In this document: piece by piece, positions 55,196 through 64,000 of the stretch
Layout: each line of letters starts with the position of its first letter
Numbering within the stretch: the first letter of the stretch is position 1
Assembly: GCF_007830335.1 (NCBI RefSeq)
Contig: NZ_VLKU01000006.1
Span: 5,001-69,000, forward strand
Length of the DNA stretch: 64,000 nucleotides
DNA from: Paracoccus sulfuroxidans
Lineage (GTDB): Bacteria; Pseudomonadota; Alphaproteobacteria; Rhodobacterales; Rhodobacteraceae
Reading direction: 5' to 3'
Made by a program: the position numbers and the translations under genes
Notes under the pieces: generated by a model
Seen by the model: only the letters and a program-made list of their open reading frames with translations
Told to the model about the DNA's origin: nothing
The model's database searches: none

Positions 55196-56179
55196 ATGGC
55201 CGAACGCCACAACATCGCGCCGGGCTTCGTGCAGGATGCGCTGGATTGCCTCAGGGCGCGGCAGATCCCGACCGCGCCGCTGCTGCGCGCGGTGGGCCTG
55301 CCCGAGACCGTCACGCAGCCGGTCACCAATGTGCAATACGGGCGGTTGTGGTGGGGGATTGCGCAGGAAATTCAGGACGAATTCTTCGGCCTCGGCGCGC
55401 GCGCCATGCGGCCGGGCAGCTTTGACCTGATGTGCCACGCGGTGCTGCATTCGGGCAATCTGGAACGTGCGCTACGCCGCTCGCTGCAATTCCTGAACGT
55501 CATCCTGGATGAGCCCTCGGGCGAGATGCGCATCCGTGACGGGGAAGCCGTCATCACCCTGACCGATGCCCACCCCCGCCCGGCCTTTGCCTATCGCGCC
55601 TATTGGCTGATTCTCATGGGCGTGGCCTGCTGGCTGATCGGCCGCCGCGTCCCGCTGCGCCTTCTGGACTTCGCCTGCCCTGCGCCGCAGGACCGTCAGG
55701 ATTATCGCAGCTTCTTCGGCGCGCCCGTCCGGTTCCAGCAACAGACCACCCGCCTTGTCTTCGATTCCTCCTACCTCACCCTGCCGGTCGTGCGCAGCGA
55801 AACCGCGCTGGAAACCTTCCTGCGCGAGGCCCCGGCCAATATCCTGATCCGCTACCGCCACGACCACGACATGTCCTCGCGCGTGCGCGCACGCCTCGGG
55901 GCAGAGCCGCCCGTCGACTGGCCCGACTTCGACACCATGGCCGCGCGGCTCGGCATGTCCGCGCCCACCCTGCGCCGCCGCCTTCAGGCCGAGGGGCAAA
56001 GCTTCGGCGCCATCAAGGATGAGCTGCGCTCGGTCCTGGCCCAACGCCTGCTGCCCGACGCCAGCCTCAGCGTGGCCGAGGTCGCCGCACGGCTGGGCTA
56101 TAGCGAGCCCAGCGCCTTCCACCGCGCCTTCCTGAAATGGACCGGCCAGACGCCCGGCTCCTATCGCCGCAGCGCCTGA
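55196..56179 (+). CDS. AraC family transcriptional regulator
   Basis: 327 residues. It has an N-terminal effector domain of the ArgR/OruR-like type and a C-terminal double HTH: AARLGMSAPTLRRRLQAEGQSFGAIKDELR, then SVAEVAARLGYSEPSAFHRAFLKWTGQTPGSYR. It starts at ATG 55196. It is divergent from the acyl-CoA operon with 127 bases between and probably activates it. Confidence 0.9.
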   Translation: MAERHNIAPGFVQDALDCLRARQIPTAPLLRAVGLPETVTQPVTNVQYGRLWWGIAQEIQDEFFGLGARAMRPGSFDLMCHAVLHSGNLERALRRSLQFLNVILDEPSGEMRIRDGEAVITLTDAHPRPAFAYRAYWLILMGVACWLIGRRVPLRLLDFACPAPQDRQDYRSFFGAPVRFQQQTTRLVFDSSYLTLPVVRSETALETFLREAPANILIRYRHDHDMSSRVRARLGAEPPVDWPDFDTMAARLGMSAPTLRRRLQAEGQSFGAIKDELRSVLAQRLLPDASLSVAEVAARLGYSEPSAFHRAFLKWTGQTPGSYRRSA

Positions 56180-56210
56180 CTTCTTTCATGCCGCAAATAT
56201 CCTCGGGGGT

Positions 56211-56231
56211 CCGGGGGCAGACAGCCCCCGG
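56211..56231. terminator. Rhodobacteraceae-type GC-rich hairpin after the AraC gene
   Basis: A perfect 8-bp stem ccgggggc / gcccccgg with a 5-base loop, preceded by aaatatcctcgggggt. I recall this unit as repeated in many intergenic regions of Rhodobacteraceae. It lies between convergent genes and can end both transcripts. Confidence 0.6.
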
Positions 56232-56240
56232 CGCGGCCGC

Positions 56241-57272
56241 TCAACTGGCCTGCTTCTGTTCCAGATAGCGGGTGTGCTTCCAGATCGCGTCGACAAATTC
56301 GAAGATCTCATCGGGCGTCAGCGCCGCATCTTCAGCGGTCTCGGGATAGCTGGCGAAGCTTTCGTCAAATAGGGTGGCCCGGTCCAGATCGGCGAAGAAG
56401 GTCTCGCGCACCCAGGCGTTCCCCTCGGTGAAGGCGGCATAGAACGCCTCGGCCTCGGGCCGTGCCGGACGGTAGGGCGCGGATTGCCCGACCTTGCTGA
56501 TCACGCTGAAAATCGGCCCGCGCTGCGGGTTGATCTTGTTGTTGACCACCAGGGGAAAGCGGCGGTTGAACTCTTCCAGAAACTGGCCCTGCTTGGCGGA
56601 AAGCGATTCATTGGCCTTGGGCAGCGCCGGTTTGGGCAGATCGATCCCGGCGCGGAAATAGAAATCCGTCACGATGTCGCCACCCGCCAGCCGCGCGGGC
56701 TCGAACAGCCGGGCCGAGATATTCTCCTGCCCGAAGAACTGCCCATAAAGCTGCAGCATTCTGTCGAAGGCGAAATAGGCCGGAACCGGGGTGGTCGCGG
56801 GAAAGATCTCGCCCGCGCCGCCCAGCTTCAACCGCGTCGAATGCAGGCTCACGGCCAGCTGATCCTGACGGCGCAGATAGACCTGCACCTCGATATTGGG
56901 ACAGAAGGGGGTCAGCAGGTCCTTCAACCGCTCGATCGCAGTCTGCGTCAGCAGGCGGCTGTGGCAATGCTCGTTCGAGATGATCATCGTGTGACAGCCG
57001 CTGGCCGCGAACTCATCGGCCAGTCGCCGGCGCAGCCGCTCGCGATATTCGGGCAGGTCGCATTGGGCCTTGTCCAATTCGAACAGGCGCAGCTCCATCT
57101 GCTGCTCATCATCCGCCGCATAAACGGCGATTTCCATATGGTTTTCCGAGCCGAACAGCCGCGGAAACAGGATGCCACGGGCCGCCAGCGCGTCACGGTC
57201 ATGGGCCAGCGCATGCTGAATCGACGTGGTGCCGGTCTTTTCGGTGCCGATATGTAAGATGATCCTGTCCAT
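56241..57272 (-). CDS. sulfotransferase family protein
   Basis: 343 residues. The N-terminal PAPS-binding loop is ILHIGTEKTGTTSIQHAL, as in carbohydrate sulfotransferases and their bacterial relatives. A second signature lies near YLRRQDQLAVSLHSTRLKLGG (the 3'-phosphate-binding region). It probably sulfates a glycan or lipid. It borders the glycosyltransferase and methyltransferase genes, which fits decoration of a surface polysaccharide. Confidence 0.8.
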   Translation of the reverse strand: MDRIILHIGTEKTGTTSIQHALAHDRDALAARGILFPRLFGSENHMEIAVYAADDEQQMELRLFELDKAQCDLPEYRERLRRRLADEFAASGCHTMIISNEHCHSRLLTQTAIERLKDLLTPFCPNIEVQVYLRRQDQLAVSLHSTRLKLGGAGEIFPATTPVPAYFAFDRMLQLYGQFFGQENISARLFEPARLAGGDIVTDFYFRAGIDLPKPALPKANESLSAKQGQFLEEFNRRFPLVVNNKINPQRGPIFSVISKVGQSAPYRPARPEAEAFYAAFTEGNAWVRETFFADLDRATLFDESFASYPETAEDAALTPDEIFEFVDAIWKHTRYLEQKQAS

Positions 57273-57515
57273 GATCCGTCCTTGGTGATTGCGGCAAGAT
57301 TATGGCATGTCGGCGACAGTTCCAAGCTGACGCCCAAGCGTCCTGCCGATCCCCTGCACCGCAAGCGCGGATCTGTGCCACACTCGCCAAAATGCCACCT
57401 TTTCCCGGCAGTTGGGGCCTTGCCGTACCGTCATGCGCCGCTTAGCACTGGCTCAGGCGAAAACGCGGGCAGTCGCGCGGACTGTCGGCCCCATCGAAAG
57501 GCGAAACCGCTGAGC

Positions 57516-58970
57516 GTGCCACCGAAAATCGGGACCGAGCCCGAATTCCAGACCCTCTGGGACAAGGTCCAGCCCTATACGATGACCTCGCGGGAACGTG
57601 GATATGCGCTCTGGTGCGCGATCAACACGATTCTGGACAATGAAACCCCGGGCGCTTTCGTGGAATGCGGTGTCTGGAGGGGCGGCTCCTCCATGCTGAT
57701 CGCGCTGACGCTTTTGCAGCGCGGCGCGGGCCATCGCGACATCTATATGTTCGACACGTTCGAAGGCATGACCGAGGCGGGCGAGGTCGATGTCGACGTC
57801 GACGGCCACCATGCCGATGCGCTGATGGAGGGCATCCGGGGCGACAAGCTGGCCGAGCTGGTCAAGGCCGCCGCCGGGATCGACGGCGTGCGCGCGGCGA
57901 TGGAAAGCACCGGCTATGACATGCGCCGTATCCGCATGATCAAGGGCGATGTGCGCGAGACGCTGAAGGTCACCCAGACGCTGGGCATCGCGCTTCTGCG
58001 GCTGGATACCGATTTCTACGACAGCACGCTGGAGGAATTGCGCGTCCTCTATCCGCGCCTCAACAAGGGCGGCATCCTGATCATCGACGATTTCGGGCAT
58101 TGGCACGGTGCCCGGCTGGCGGTGCAGGATTACTTTGCCGATCCGGAATGCCCCTTCACCAAGCCGATGCTCTGGGCGATTGACTATACCGGGCGCGGCG
58201 CGGTCAAGATCGAAGAGCAGACCGGCGCCGGGATCGAGCGTTATGACTATGTGCCCCCGGGCATGGAGCCGCCGGACCTGCTGCCCCTCTTTCCCTTTGC
58301 CGAGGCGCAGAACCCCTGGAAGATCGGCTGGCAATATCTGCGCAAGCAGACGCCGCATATCTGGCGCTCGGACACACGCCATACCGGCCATGCGACCGGC
58401 AATGCCTCGGCCGAGGAAGCCGCCTGTCTCTATGCCGTCGCACGCCAGTTCGAAGGGCGTCGCGGGCTGGAGATCGGCACTCATTTCGGCTGGACCGCCG
58501 CGCATCTTCTGGCGGCGGGCCTGCGGCTTGACTGCATGGACCCGGCCATCGCCGATCCCGAGCGGAAGGCGCAGATCTCGGAGGCTCTGGACGGGGTCAA
58601 GACGACCGGCAGCTATCGCCTGTGGAGCAGCCTGTCGCCTGCGGGCGTCAAGGAGGTTCGCGACAGCGCGGAAGAGCCTTACTCCTTCGCCTTCATCGAC
58701 GGCGATCACGACGGCGAGGCACCTGCCGATGATGCGCGCGAGGTGCTGAACCATCTGGCCCCCGATGCGGTGGTGATGTTCCACGACCTGACCTCGCCCC
58801 ATGTCGCCAAGGGGCTGGCGGTGATGCAGGACGCGGGCTTCAAGGTGCGCCTTTACAATACCATGCAGATCATGGGCGTCGCCTGGCGCGGGAATGTCAC
58901 CATCCCCGAACATGTCGTCGACCCCAATGTGCCGCCGATGATGGCGGGGCACCTGAAACGGTTCCTGTAA
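57516..58970 (+). CDS. two-domain methyltransferase: TylF-type plus second SAM-dependent domain
   Basis: About 484 residues from GTG 57516; the start is uncertain, and the frame is open from 57282 without family similarity. The N-terminal part is TylF/macrocin O-methyltransferase-like: GAFVECGVWRGGSSMLIALTL, YMFDTFEGMTEAG, RLDTDFYDSTLEELRVLYPRL, and IIDDFGHW. The C-terminal part is a separate class I methyltransferase fold: RRGLEIGTHFGWTAAHLLAAG, then YSFAFIDGDHDGEAPADDAREVL and VVMFHDLTSPHVAKG. Both SAM loops appear intact. It is probably a sugar or glycan O-methyltransferase. Confidence 0.78.
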   Translation: MPPKIGTEPEFQTLWDKVQPYTMTSRERGYALWCAINTILDNETPGAFVECGVWRGGSSMLIALTLLQRGAGHRDIYMFDTFEGMTEAGEVDVDVDGHHADALMEGIRGDKLAELVKAAAGIDGVRAAMESTGYDMRRIRMIKGDVRETLKVTQTLGIALLRLDTDFYDSTLEELRVLYPRLNKGGILIIDDFGHWHGARLAVQDYFADPECPFTKPMLWAIDYTGRGAVKIEEQTGAGIERYDYVPPGMEPPDLLPLFPFAEAQNPWKIGWQYLRKQTPHIWRSDTRHTGHATGNASAEEAACLYAVARQFEGRRGLEIGTHFGWTAAHLLAAGLRLDCMDPAIADPERKAQISEALDGVKTTGSYRLWSSLSPAGVKEVRDSAEEPYSFAFIDGDHDGEAPADDAREVLNHLAPDAVVMFHDLTSPHVAKGLAVMQDAGFKVRLYNTMQIMGVAWRGNVTIPEHVVDPNVPPMMAGHLKRFL

Positions 58971-58973
58971 AGC

Positions 58974-59003
58974 AAACGGCCGGGCATCACGCCCGGCCGT
59001 TTT
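58974..59003. terminator. bidirectional terminator between methyltransferase and GT2 genes
   Basis: An 11-12 bp stem aaacggccgggc / gcccggccgttt, loop atcac, ending in a T run on the plus strand and an A/T-rich start on the minus strand. The flanking genes converge on it. Confidence 0.85.
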
Positions 59004-59024
59004 TCCTTGCCGATCAGCCCGCGA

Positions 59025-59711
59025 TCAATCCGGGCTGGCGACCGCGTCGTTGCGCGCCACGACCGACAGCAGTGAGCCACGGCGGCGGCGCTTGAAATGG
59101 ATCGTCCCCGGCACCGGCTTATGCGCGATCCCGTGGTTCAGCGTGACGATGTTCCAGTTCCAGTCCTCATAGGCGAAGCCGCGCTGGGTATCGACCGGGC
59201 GATAGGGGTGGCGGCGATAGATCTCGGTCGCGGCGAAAGACAGCGAATCCCAGTAGTTCTGCCAGGACATATAGTCCGGATCGTAAAACGGCCCCTCGGA
59301 GTCGATGTGCCACCACAGGTTGCGCTCCATCCCGAAGATGACGTTGCAATGGGAATGATAGATGGCATCGGGACGTTTCTTGGCGGCGGCATAGCCCTCG
59401 GTCAGCCAGTTCAGCGACCAGAGGTCATCGGCATCAAGAAAGGTGCAGAATTCACCCTTGGCCTGCTGCGTGGCAAAGACGCGCGCGCGGCCCAGATCGC
59501 CATATTCCGTTTCGTGAAAGCTGGCGCGGTCGCCCAGACCGGCATGCATGATCTCGCGCGTGGCATCGTCGGCGCGGTCCAGAATGACCATCAGCTCGAT
59601 CTCCATGCCTTGCTGTTCGGCATGGGCAATGGTTTCCAGGGCGTTGCGGGCGGTGACACCCGCGATGACGCCTTCGCGGTGGCCGTTGATGATGGCGGTA
59701 AGCTGCGTCAT
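59025..59711 (-). CDS. glycosyltransferase family 2
   Basis: 228 residues. GT-A fold features are the N-terminal TAIINGHREGVIAGVTARNALETI, then ELMVILDRADD and FCTFLDADDLW with the DXD-type motif. ATG 59711 overlaps the stop of the upstream glycosyltransferase (ATGA). It transfers a sugar to an unknown acceptor and is the third gene of a minus-strand run with an epimerase and a GT4. Confidence 0.86.
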   Translation of the reverse strand: MTQLTAIINGHREGVIAGVTARNALETIAHAEQQGMEIELMVILDRADDATREIMHAGLGDRASFHETEYGDLGRARVFATQQAKGEFCTFLDADDLWSLNWLTEGYAAAKKRPDAIYHSHCNVIFGMERNLWWHIDSEGPFYDPDYMSWQNYWDSLSFAATEIYRRHPYRPVDTQRGFAYEDWNWNIVTLNHGIAHKPVPGTIHFKRRRRGSLLSVVARNDAVASPD

Positions 59712-61864
59712 GCGAGGTCCTCGGTCAGGATGGCGTCCAGAGACTTGCGATAGTTTTCGACGCTGTGGACCCGGCGGACGTAGTCCTGCAGCGCGGTGGC
59801 GCGCGCCACGCGGTCCTGGGGGCTTGCCAGCATCTGGCGCAGCGCCTCGACATAAGCGTCGACGGGGCTGCCGACGGGCACGGTCCAACCGCGCCCTTCG
59901 CCCAGAAGCTCGGGCACGCCACCCGCAGCGCTGGCGGTGATCGGCATGCCGCGCGCGCCCAGTTCGATCAGGATGGTCGGGATGCCGTCCCAATCGGCGG
60001 TGTAGAAAAAGCCGTCGACCTGTTCCAGCGGCAGTTCATCATAGCTTGAGAACGGCTCGTTCAGCGTGACGTTTTCGGGCAGGTCCAGCGCGTCGCCCTT
60101 GCCGCTGAGGACAGCCTTGCCCCAGCAGAGGAAATCGACCTCGGGCATCTTTCGGGCGACGTCTTGCAGGATGTCGAACCGCTTCTGCTTGTCGAGCCGA
60201 CCGGCCCAGATCAGCGCAGGCCGGCTGCGTTTCCCGGCGTTTGCGACCTGCTGTTGCACGACGGGGGTGGGCAGGGTTTCCAGCATAGCGGGGGTATAGA
60301 TGGTGCGCAGGCCCTTGCGCATGCTGGCGGGCAGGCCGAAGCGTTCCGACAGTTCCTCTTCCAGCGACTGGCTGTCGGTGATCGAGGTGGTCAGCTTGCC
60401 GAAGATATCCGCGAAATAGAGGATCGGATAGCCGACCATCGCCCCCTGATCGGTGCGGTCGGCGCAGAAGTAATAGCTGTGCAGCGAGGACTGATAGCCC
60501 AGCTGGCGACCGAAGCGCACGAAAGTGTCAAAGCCCGCGCGGCTGTTCACGTTGAAGATCTGCGCCGGGCGCAGCTTGCGCAGGACGGTATAAAGGACCT
60601 GCGTCCGGATATCGCCCACCGCCGCGTTCAGCACATCCGACAGATCGACCCGCGCGATACCCGGGAACCAGTCGGGGCGCGCGAATTCGCTTTGATCGGT
60701 CTGGATGACCAGCACCGGGCCTTTCGATTGCGCCAGCGTCTGCGCAAGGATGCCCGCGACATAATCCGCGCCGCCGACCTTGCAGAAGGGGATCAGCACC
60801 ACGGATTCGAACCGACCCTCGGGCAGGCGTTCCAGCGCGCGCTTGCACACCCGGAAGGCCGCATCGTGCCAGGGCGGCATGACCGAAGGCAGGTCGACTG
60901 TCAGGCCGATGTCGGGCTCCAGCGCGTTCGCCTGGGCAAACATCTCGCGGAAGCGGTGAGAGATGCGGAAATTGCGCATCTTCTGCAGCTCGTCCAGCGC
61001 CTCTTTGTTGCGGCCGAACTCATCGGCGAATTGCAGACCGACCGAGCGGCCGGGGATCATCCCGGTCTCATTAATCACCAGATCCTTGGTGAAGCGGCGC
61101 TTGTCGTTCTGGCCGTTGAACAGGAAATGCTCGAACGGCCAGATGGCGCGCGAAAGCTCGGGGTGAAGCTGGCGATAATCCGGGTCGTGGAACAGGCGGT
61201 TCGGTACGATCTCGGCCTCGATCCCGTGTTCGACCCAATGCTCGAACGGCGTCTGACGCGGCTTCATCGGCGGCAGATTGGCCGCACTTGCCCGCTGAAG
61301 GTAATATTCGTTGTCAAACAGCGGCCCTGGGCTGATGCCCTGCGCAAAGTCAAAAACCAGATAGCGCGTGAAGCATTCAAGGTCCGAGATATTCGGCTCG
61401 ATCCCGCGCAGCTGGCGATAAGCGGGGGCAGAGAACATCGCCTGCAGATGCGAGCCGATGGCCGCAGGGGACAGAAGCGACGCATCGCGACCGAAGGCGG
61501 CCAGTATGCCCGCAAGCTGCTTTTGCCATTTGCGGTCATTCGCGCGCACGAGTTTGACGAATTCGGCCTGATCGGGATCGGTCGTGAACTTCCCCGGAAT
61601 GCCGAAGCGGACGTAATGCGCCAGCGGGCAGGCGTCAGGGTAATCACCCATGTGCCGCTCGCGATAGAATTTCGGCTCGAACGTATGTGACAGGCGACGG
61701 CCCTCGCGCCAGCCGGAGCCGAGATAGTGATCCAGCGGGTCTGCCCCGGCGGCTTTCACGTCGCCGTTGATCTCCAGATACTGGGCCGCGTTGAAATGCG
61801 CTTTCAGATCGTCCCTGGTCAGCCCCAGCATGGGCAGGGGTAGTTTGGTCGTTTCAGCAGACAT
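59708..61864 (-). CDS. glycosyltransferase family 4 with N-terminal repeat region
   Basis: 718 residues. The first third holds at least two short repeats of the kind 'YLEINGDVKAAGADPLDHYLGSGWREGR', seen on large polysaccharide-synthesis GT4 proteins. The C-terminal part is a GT-B glycosyltransferase: PALIWAGRLDKQKRFDILQDVA, then FSSYDELPLEQVDGFFYTADWDGIPTILIELGARGMP with the EX7E region. It builds a surface glycan in the inferred pathway. Confidence 0.83.
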   Translation of the reverse strand: MSAETTKLPLPMLGLTRDDLKAHFNAAQYLEINGDVKAAGADPLDHYLGSGWREGRRLSHTFEPKFYRERHMGDYPDACPLAHYVRFGIPGKFTTDPDQAEFVKLVRANDRKWQKQLAGILAAFGRDASLLSPAAIGSHLQAMFSAPAYRQLRGIEPNISDLECFTRYLVFDFAQGISPGPLFDNEYYLQRASAANLPPMKPRQTPFEHWVEHGIEAEIVPNRLFHDPDYRQLHPELSRAIWPFEHFLFNGQNDKRRFTKDLVINETGMIPGRSVGLQFADEFGRNKEALDELQKMRNFRISHRFREMFAQANALEPDIGLTVDLPSVMPPWHDAAFRVCKRALERLPEGRFESVVLIPFCKVGGADYVAGILAQTLAQSKGPVLVIQTDQSEFARPDWFPGIARVDLSDVLNAAVGDIRTQVLYTVLRKLRPAQIFNVNSRAGFDTFVRFGRQLGYQSSLHSYYFCADRTDQGAMVGYPILYFADIFGKLTTSITDSQSLEEELSERFGLPASMRKGLRTIYTPAMLETLPTPVVQQQVANAGKRSRPALIWAGRLDKQKRFDILQDVARKMPEVDFLCWGKAVLSGKGDALDLPENVTLNEPFSSYDELPLEQVDGFFYTADWDGIPTILIELGARGMPITASAAGGVPELLGEGRGWTVPVGSPVDAYVEALRQMLASPQDRVARATALQDYVRRVHSVENYRKSLDAILTEDLA

Positions 61865-61927
61865 GCGTGTTCCGGTTCCATCGAAGCTGCGAATAGGGAA
61901 AGTCCGGCGTGGCCGGGCCTTGAGGTG

Positions 61928-62875
61928 TCATTGGCTGCGCCCGGCAGCTTCGCGGTCCAGCCACCAGCGGGCCGTCCGCGACAGCCCCTCGGCCATCGAA
62001 ATGCGGGGCGACCAGCCCAGCGCCTGACGCGCGCGTGAGATGTCCAGCACGTTGCGCGCCACGTCGATGGCGCGGCCCGGCTCGAACTGGACGGGGACGG
62101 GGCGGCCCAGCGCGGGCTCGATCATCTTGAGCAGATCCAGCAGTGACAGCGCCTGACCCGAGCCGATGTTGACGACCGGCGGCACCTCACCTGCGGCGCA
62201 GGCGGCGGCAAAGCCAGCCGCCACGTCCGAGACATGGATGAAGTCACGCTCGACCGAGCCATCGCCCCAGATCGGCATGGTCTTGCCGCTGATGGCGTGC
62301 TGCATTGCGGCCGCGACGAAGCCCTGATTGCGCAGCGCCAACTGCCCCTCGCCATAAGGGTTCGAGACCCGCAGCGAGACAGTCTGCATAGGCCGAAGCC
62401 GGGACAGCAGGCGCAGGTAGTGCTCGATCGACAGCTTCGACACACCATAGGCGTTGATCGGCGCGGTCGGCATGTCCTCGGCCAGCGGTTGATCGGAGCT
62501 GTAGCCGTAGACCGTGCCCCCCGAAGAGGCGAAGACAAAGCGCTTCACCCCCTGGGCGTTCGAGATTTCGGCCGCCTTGATCGTGGTTTGAACATGGTCA
62601 TGGATCTCGGACGACAGGTCCGTATTGGCCGAACCAGGCAGCGAGCTGTTGGCCAGGAACACCACCGTATCGCAGCCCGAAACGGTCGAGGCGAACAGCG
62701 CCGTATCGGTGATCGAGCCGGTGACCTGATCGACCCGCGACAGGTCATCCGGCAGTCGCGTGACATCAAGGACCGCGACCTGCGCGCCGTCGGACAGCAG
62801 TTGGCGGACGACATGCCGACCGATGAAACCGGCACCTCCCACCACAAGGACCTTCTTGTCCTTAAGCGTCACCAT
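61928..62875 (-). CDS. NAD-dependent sugar epimerase/dehydratase
   Basis: 315 residues. The Rossmann motif is VVGGAGFIGRHVVRQLL, the catalytic triad is SSGGTVYG / YGVSKLSIE, and NPYGEG is present. It is an extended SDR of the UDP-glucose 4-epimerase/dTDP-sugar type. GGAGG lies 3-6 bases before ATG 62875 / GTG 62872; either could serve. It supplies a nucleotide sugar to the two downstream glycosyltransferases. Confidence 0.87.
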   Translation of the reverse strand: MVTLKDKKVLVVGGAGFIGRHVVRQLLSDGAQVAVLDVTRLPDDLSRVDQVTGSITDTALFASTVSGCDTVVFLANSSLPGSANTDLSSEIHDHVQTTIKAAEISNAQGVKRFVFASSGGTVYGYSSDQPLAEDMPTAPINAYGVSKLSIEHYLRLLSRLRPMQTVSLRVSNPYGEGQLALRNQGFVAAAMQHAISGKTMPIWGDGSVERDFIHVSDVAAGFAAACAAGEVPPVVNIGSGQALSLLDLLKMIEPALGRPVPVQFEPGRAIDVARNVLDISRARQALGWSPRISMAEGLSRTARWWLDREAAGRSQ

Positions 62876-63128
62876 CAACCTCCGGGCCGCATCAGAGCTG
62901 CGGCTTTCGTTACCTTGGCGGGCCGACGCGACGATCCGCCTTTCGTAGAAAGCACCGGGATTGGTGCTTGTAAAGATTGCAACTCTGCCTGCTGGCTTCC
63001 GGTTTCGGCGACCGGGTTGCAGCGCAATTGGTTAACACCGTGTAGCGGCTGAGGAATTTTGGGCAAGACGGCGCTGTACAAATCGGTATAATCCCGCCTG
63101 CAAGTGAACAGGTCGAGTGTGTTTCCCC

Positions 63129-63407
63129 ATGAAAAATGTTGCCTTGGTCGGTGATCGTCACGAATGCAGCATTCATCGGCTGCCGGACAACCGGATCATC
63201 TCCTCGCCCTGCAATTCCATCTCTGGCGGGCGTCAGATTGCCGTTGTGGGTTCGATCACCACCTGCGGGGCGGTCATCGTCGAGGGCTCGTCGCAGTGGA
63301 ACATCGGGGGGCGTGACGTCGCGGTTCTAGGCTCGAAGACCTTGCATGCCGACTCGGGCGCGACGGGCAAGATCGTCACGGCCACCGCGGACATGAAGAT
63401 TTCCTGA
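63129..63407 (+). CDS. PAAR-domain protein (T6SS spike tip-like)
   Basis: 92 residues, the length of a bare PAAR domain. The start VALVGDRHECSIHR is followed by three beta repeats with 'G' turns (GGRQIAVVGSITTCGAVIVEG, then GGRDVAVLGSK). His/Cys residues could bind the apical zinc. Such proteins cap VgrG spikes in type VI secretion. No extension domain is present, so it would recruit effectors non-covalently. ATG 63129 has only a weak ribosome site; GTG 63117 is possible. Confidence 0.72.
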   Translation: MKNVALVGDRHECSIHRLPDNRIISSPCNSISGGRQIAVVGSITTCGAVIVEGSSQWNIGGRDVAVLGSKTLHADSGATGKIVTATADMKIS

Positions 63408-63527
63408 GCCTCAGCCCCATGCCTGCCGGTGCGCCGGGTTGCGCCTGCCGGGGCAAGCTTTCATAATCCGCCGAACATGCGCGCAAGTGCGACCATATCC
63501 ATGCCCGTGAGTGGACAAGTGGCCTGA

Positions 63528-64000
63528 ATGACCGCCAAAGACGTAAGCGAAAAGACCCAACCTCCCCAGCGATCGCTACGCGTCGATAGCCCGGCCGAGC
63601 TGTTCGTGCTGGACCGGGACTATCTGCCCGGGCTGGTGAAGCTGCGCCCGCTGCCGGGCGAAGAGGGGCTGGCCTTCCTGCGCCGTCTGCGCGGCTCGAC
63701 CACGCCCGAAGAGGCGGTGACTTTCACGGCCTTCGCCTCGCTTCCCAATGTCGCGGTCGGCTGGGCCTATGAATGTCTGCGGATGATGGCCGATCACCTG
63801 AACCCGACCGAGCGTCAGATGATGGAGAACATCGCCGTCTGGCTGGCGACGCCGACCACCCGCATGCGCCACCAGATCATGATGGACGCGCTTTGGGCCC
63901 CGGTCCGGCATCCGTCGGTCTTTCTGGGGCTGGCGGTCGGCTGGTCGACGGGCGGTCCTGCGCCCAACGACCCCGAGCGTCCGCCAGCGCATAAGGCTCC
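63528..64000 (+). CDS. DUF6931-like protein, partial at the right edge
   Basis: The ATG at 63528 opens a frame of at least 157 residues that is still open at the window edge. The central stretch FTAFASLPNVAVGWAYECLRMMADHLNPTERQMMEN resembles DUF6931 proteins that I recall from type VI secretion loci. It follows the PAAR gene after 120 bases on the same strand. Function is unknown. The family call is tentative; the open frame and its codon use look real. Confidence 0.6.
   Translation, partial: MTAKDVSEKTQPPQRSLRVDSPAELFVLDRDYLPGLVKLRPLPGEEGLAFLRRLRGSTTPEEAVTFTAFASLPNVAVGWAYECLRMMADHLNPTERQMMENIAVWLATPTTRMRHQIMMDALWAPVRHPSVFLGLAVGWSTGGPAPNDPERPPAHKA

Overview
The window looks like chromosomal DNA of a Rhodobacteraceae alphaproteobacterium, probably Paracoccus or a close relative. 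The evidence is high GC, a 23S-5S-tRNA(fMet) operon tail, the gene families present, and a GC-rich hairpin preceded by an 'aaatatcctcggggg' stretch near 56190-56231 that I associate with this family. Genus is an inference; no database was searched.

Layout. (1) 1-908: end of an rRNA operon (23S 3' part, 5S, initiator tRNA, terminator). (2) 930-4310: a scarred accessory patch. It holds half an IS66-type element (left end, tnpA, tnpB, no tnpC), then on the minus strand a JAB/JAMM peptidase and an E2-E1 (ThiF) fusion resembling Cap3 and Cap2 of type II CBASS. The 5' end of the E2-E1 gene is lost and joined out of frame to the start of a truncated repeat protein. No CD-NTase or effector is visible. 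(3) 4536-18765: DsbA-like protein, two-component system, rhodanese, lipoprotein, EamA transporter, Ada, DUF72, a cation/proton antiporter, YeiH with a divergent LysR, a Nudix hydrolase, aroG behind a complete-looking aromatic leader-peptide attenuator, an MFS transporter and a 2OG-Fe(II) oxygenase. The oxygenase and Ada share a 12-base upstream motif at almost the same distance. (4) 18887-28900: a dipeptide-type ABC transporter operon with two M20 hydrolases and an M81 protein, divergent from an IclR regulator; a perfect palindrome lies between them. (5) 29010-43289: CysE-like acetyltransferase, Lrp, an N-methylproline demethylase-like flavoenzyme, TetR, SDR, kynureninase, a Sel1-type exported protein, a PIG-L deacetylase with six VCBS-like repeats, a pirin/esterase/ring-cleaving dioxygenase group, and a carbamoylase-type hydrolase. 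(6) 43344-49961: KatG, an ATC-hydrolase-like protein, EF-P divergent from its lysylation enzyme EpmA, and an NCS1 permease with a nucleobase deaminase. (7) 50298-56179: a four-gene acyl-CoA degradation operon with a divergent AraC regulator. (8) 56241-62875: surface-glycan-like genes (sulfotransferase, double methyltransferase, GT2, GT4, epimerase). (9) 63129-64000: a stand-alone PAAR tip protein followed by a DUF6931-like gene that runs off the window, suggesting type VI secretion.

The least ordinary items are the deletion-scarred CBASS-like remnant beside the rRNA operon, the aroG attenuator, the shared ada/oxygenase motif and the paired inverted repeat upstream of the NCS1 permease. Gene functions come from motif and family recognition by eye; DNA signals come from direct base counting.
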